Shown one piece after another: positions 30,305 through 30,344 of a stretch of 30,344 nt of DNA. Every line of letters begins with the position of its first letter. Position 1 is the first letter of the stretch. The stretch is from an uncultured Oscillospiraceae bacterium (lineage in GTDB: Bacteria; Bacillota; Clostridia; Oscillospirales; Ruminococcaceae). The notes beneath the pieces are model-generated. The model saw nothing but the letters and a program-made list of their open reading frames with translations, did not search any database and had not been told where the DNA came from. Location: positions 1 through 30,344 of the forward strand of contig URGQ01000013.1 of the NCBI GenBank assembly GCA_900547385.1, given 5' to 3'. The position numbers and the translations under genes were made by a program.

Positions 30305-30344
30305 GCCGCAGGCACCTTGAGAGCGTATCTGCGGCGCCGTACGG

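Overview
The window looks like chromosomal DNA of a GC-rich member of the Clostridia, probably an Oscillospirales/Ruminococcaceae-type gut anaerobe. This is inferred from gene families and gene order, not from a marker gene. The signs are an [FeFe]-hydrogenase-like protein, LPXTG proteins with sortases, a type-3 ProRS, c-di-GMP and glycine riboswitches, and the Firmicutes order yugP-rsmB-rlmN-prpC-prkC-rsgA.

Left part (1-3.3 kb): a leftward operon encodes two small DRTGG-family proteins, an RsbW-like ATPase and a sensory-type [FeFe]-hydrogenase-like protein. It diverges from acpP. Two tRNA genes, Thr(UGU) and Tyr(GUA), follow on the + strand. Next come two tandem copies of a 145-bp non-coding unit (3351-3640).

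Pilus region (3.8-11.8 kb): a promoter, a c-di-GMP-I (GEMM-I) riboswitch and an overlapping terminator precede a five-gene sortase pilus operon. The genes are a large LPSTG adhesin, an LPTTG backbone pilin, a class C sortase, a small LPQTG pilin and a second sortase. A terminator-like hairpin pair separates the backbone pilin from its sortase. The layout suggests that c-di-GMP switches surface pili, probably on.

Middle (11.8-21.2 kb): a glycine riboswitch controls an AGCS amino-acid:Na+ symporter. Convergent to it are a zinc-ribbon membrane protein and an HtrA-type protease. Then come proS, a Mrp/NBP35 ATPase with coaX, a GNAT acetyltransferase and an ECF S component. The last may import pantothenate and would then serve the same CoA pathway as CoaX. 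The GC-rich spacers here hold four structured elements. Three fold on paper as an outer stem enclosing three hairpins (a four-way junction), and the fourth has two hairpins. Their primary sequences differ. This is the most unusual non-coding signal in the window.

Right part (21.2-30.3 kb, all leftward): an alkyltransferase-like protein with Thr in place of the catalytic Cys, an unknown protein coupled to rsgA, then prkC, prpC, rlmN, rsmB and a YugP-type zinc peptidase. The usual rsmB-rlmN junction is split by about 600 bp carrying one copy of a structured repeat. A second, inverted copy lies beyond yugP at the right edge, so the pair brackets rsmB-yugP.
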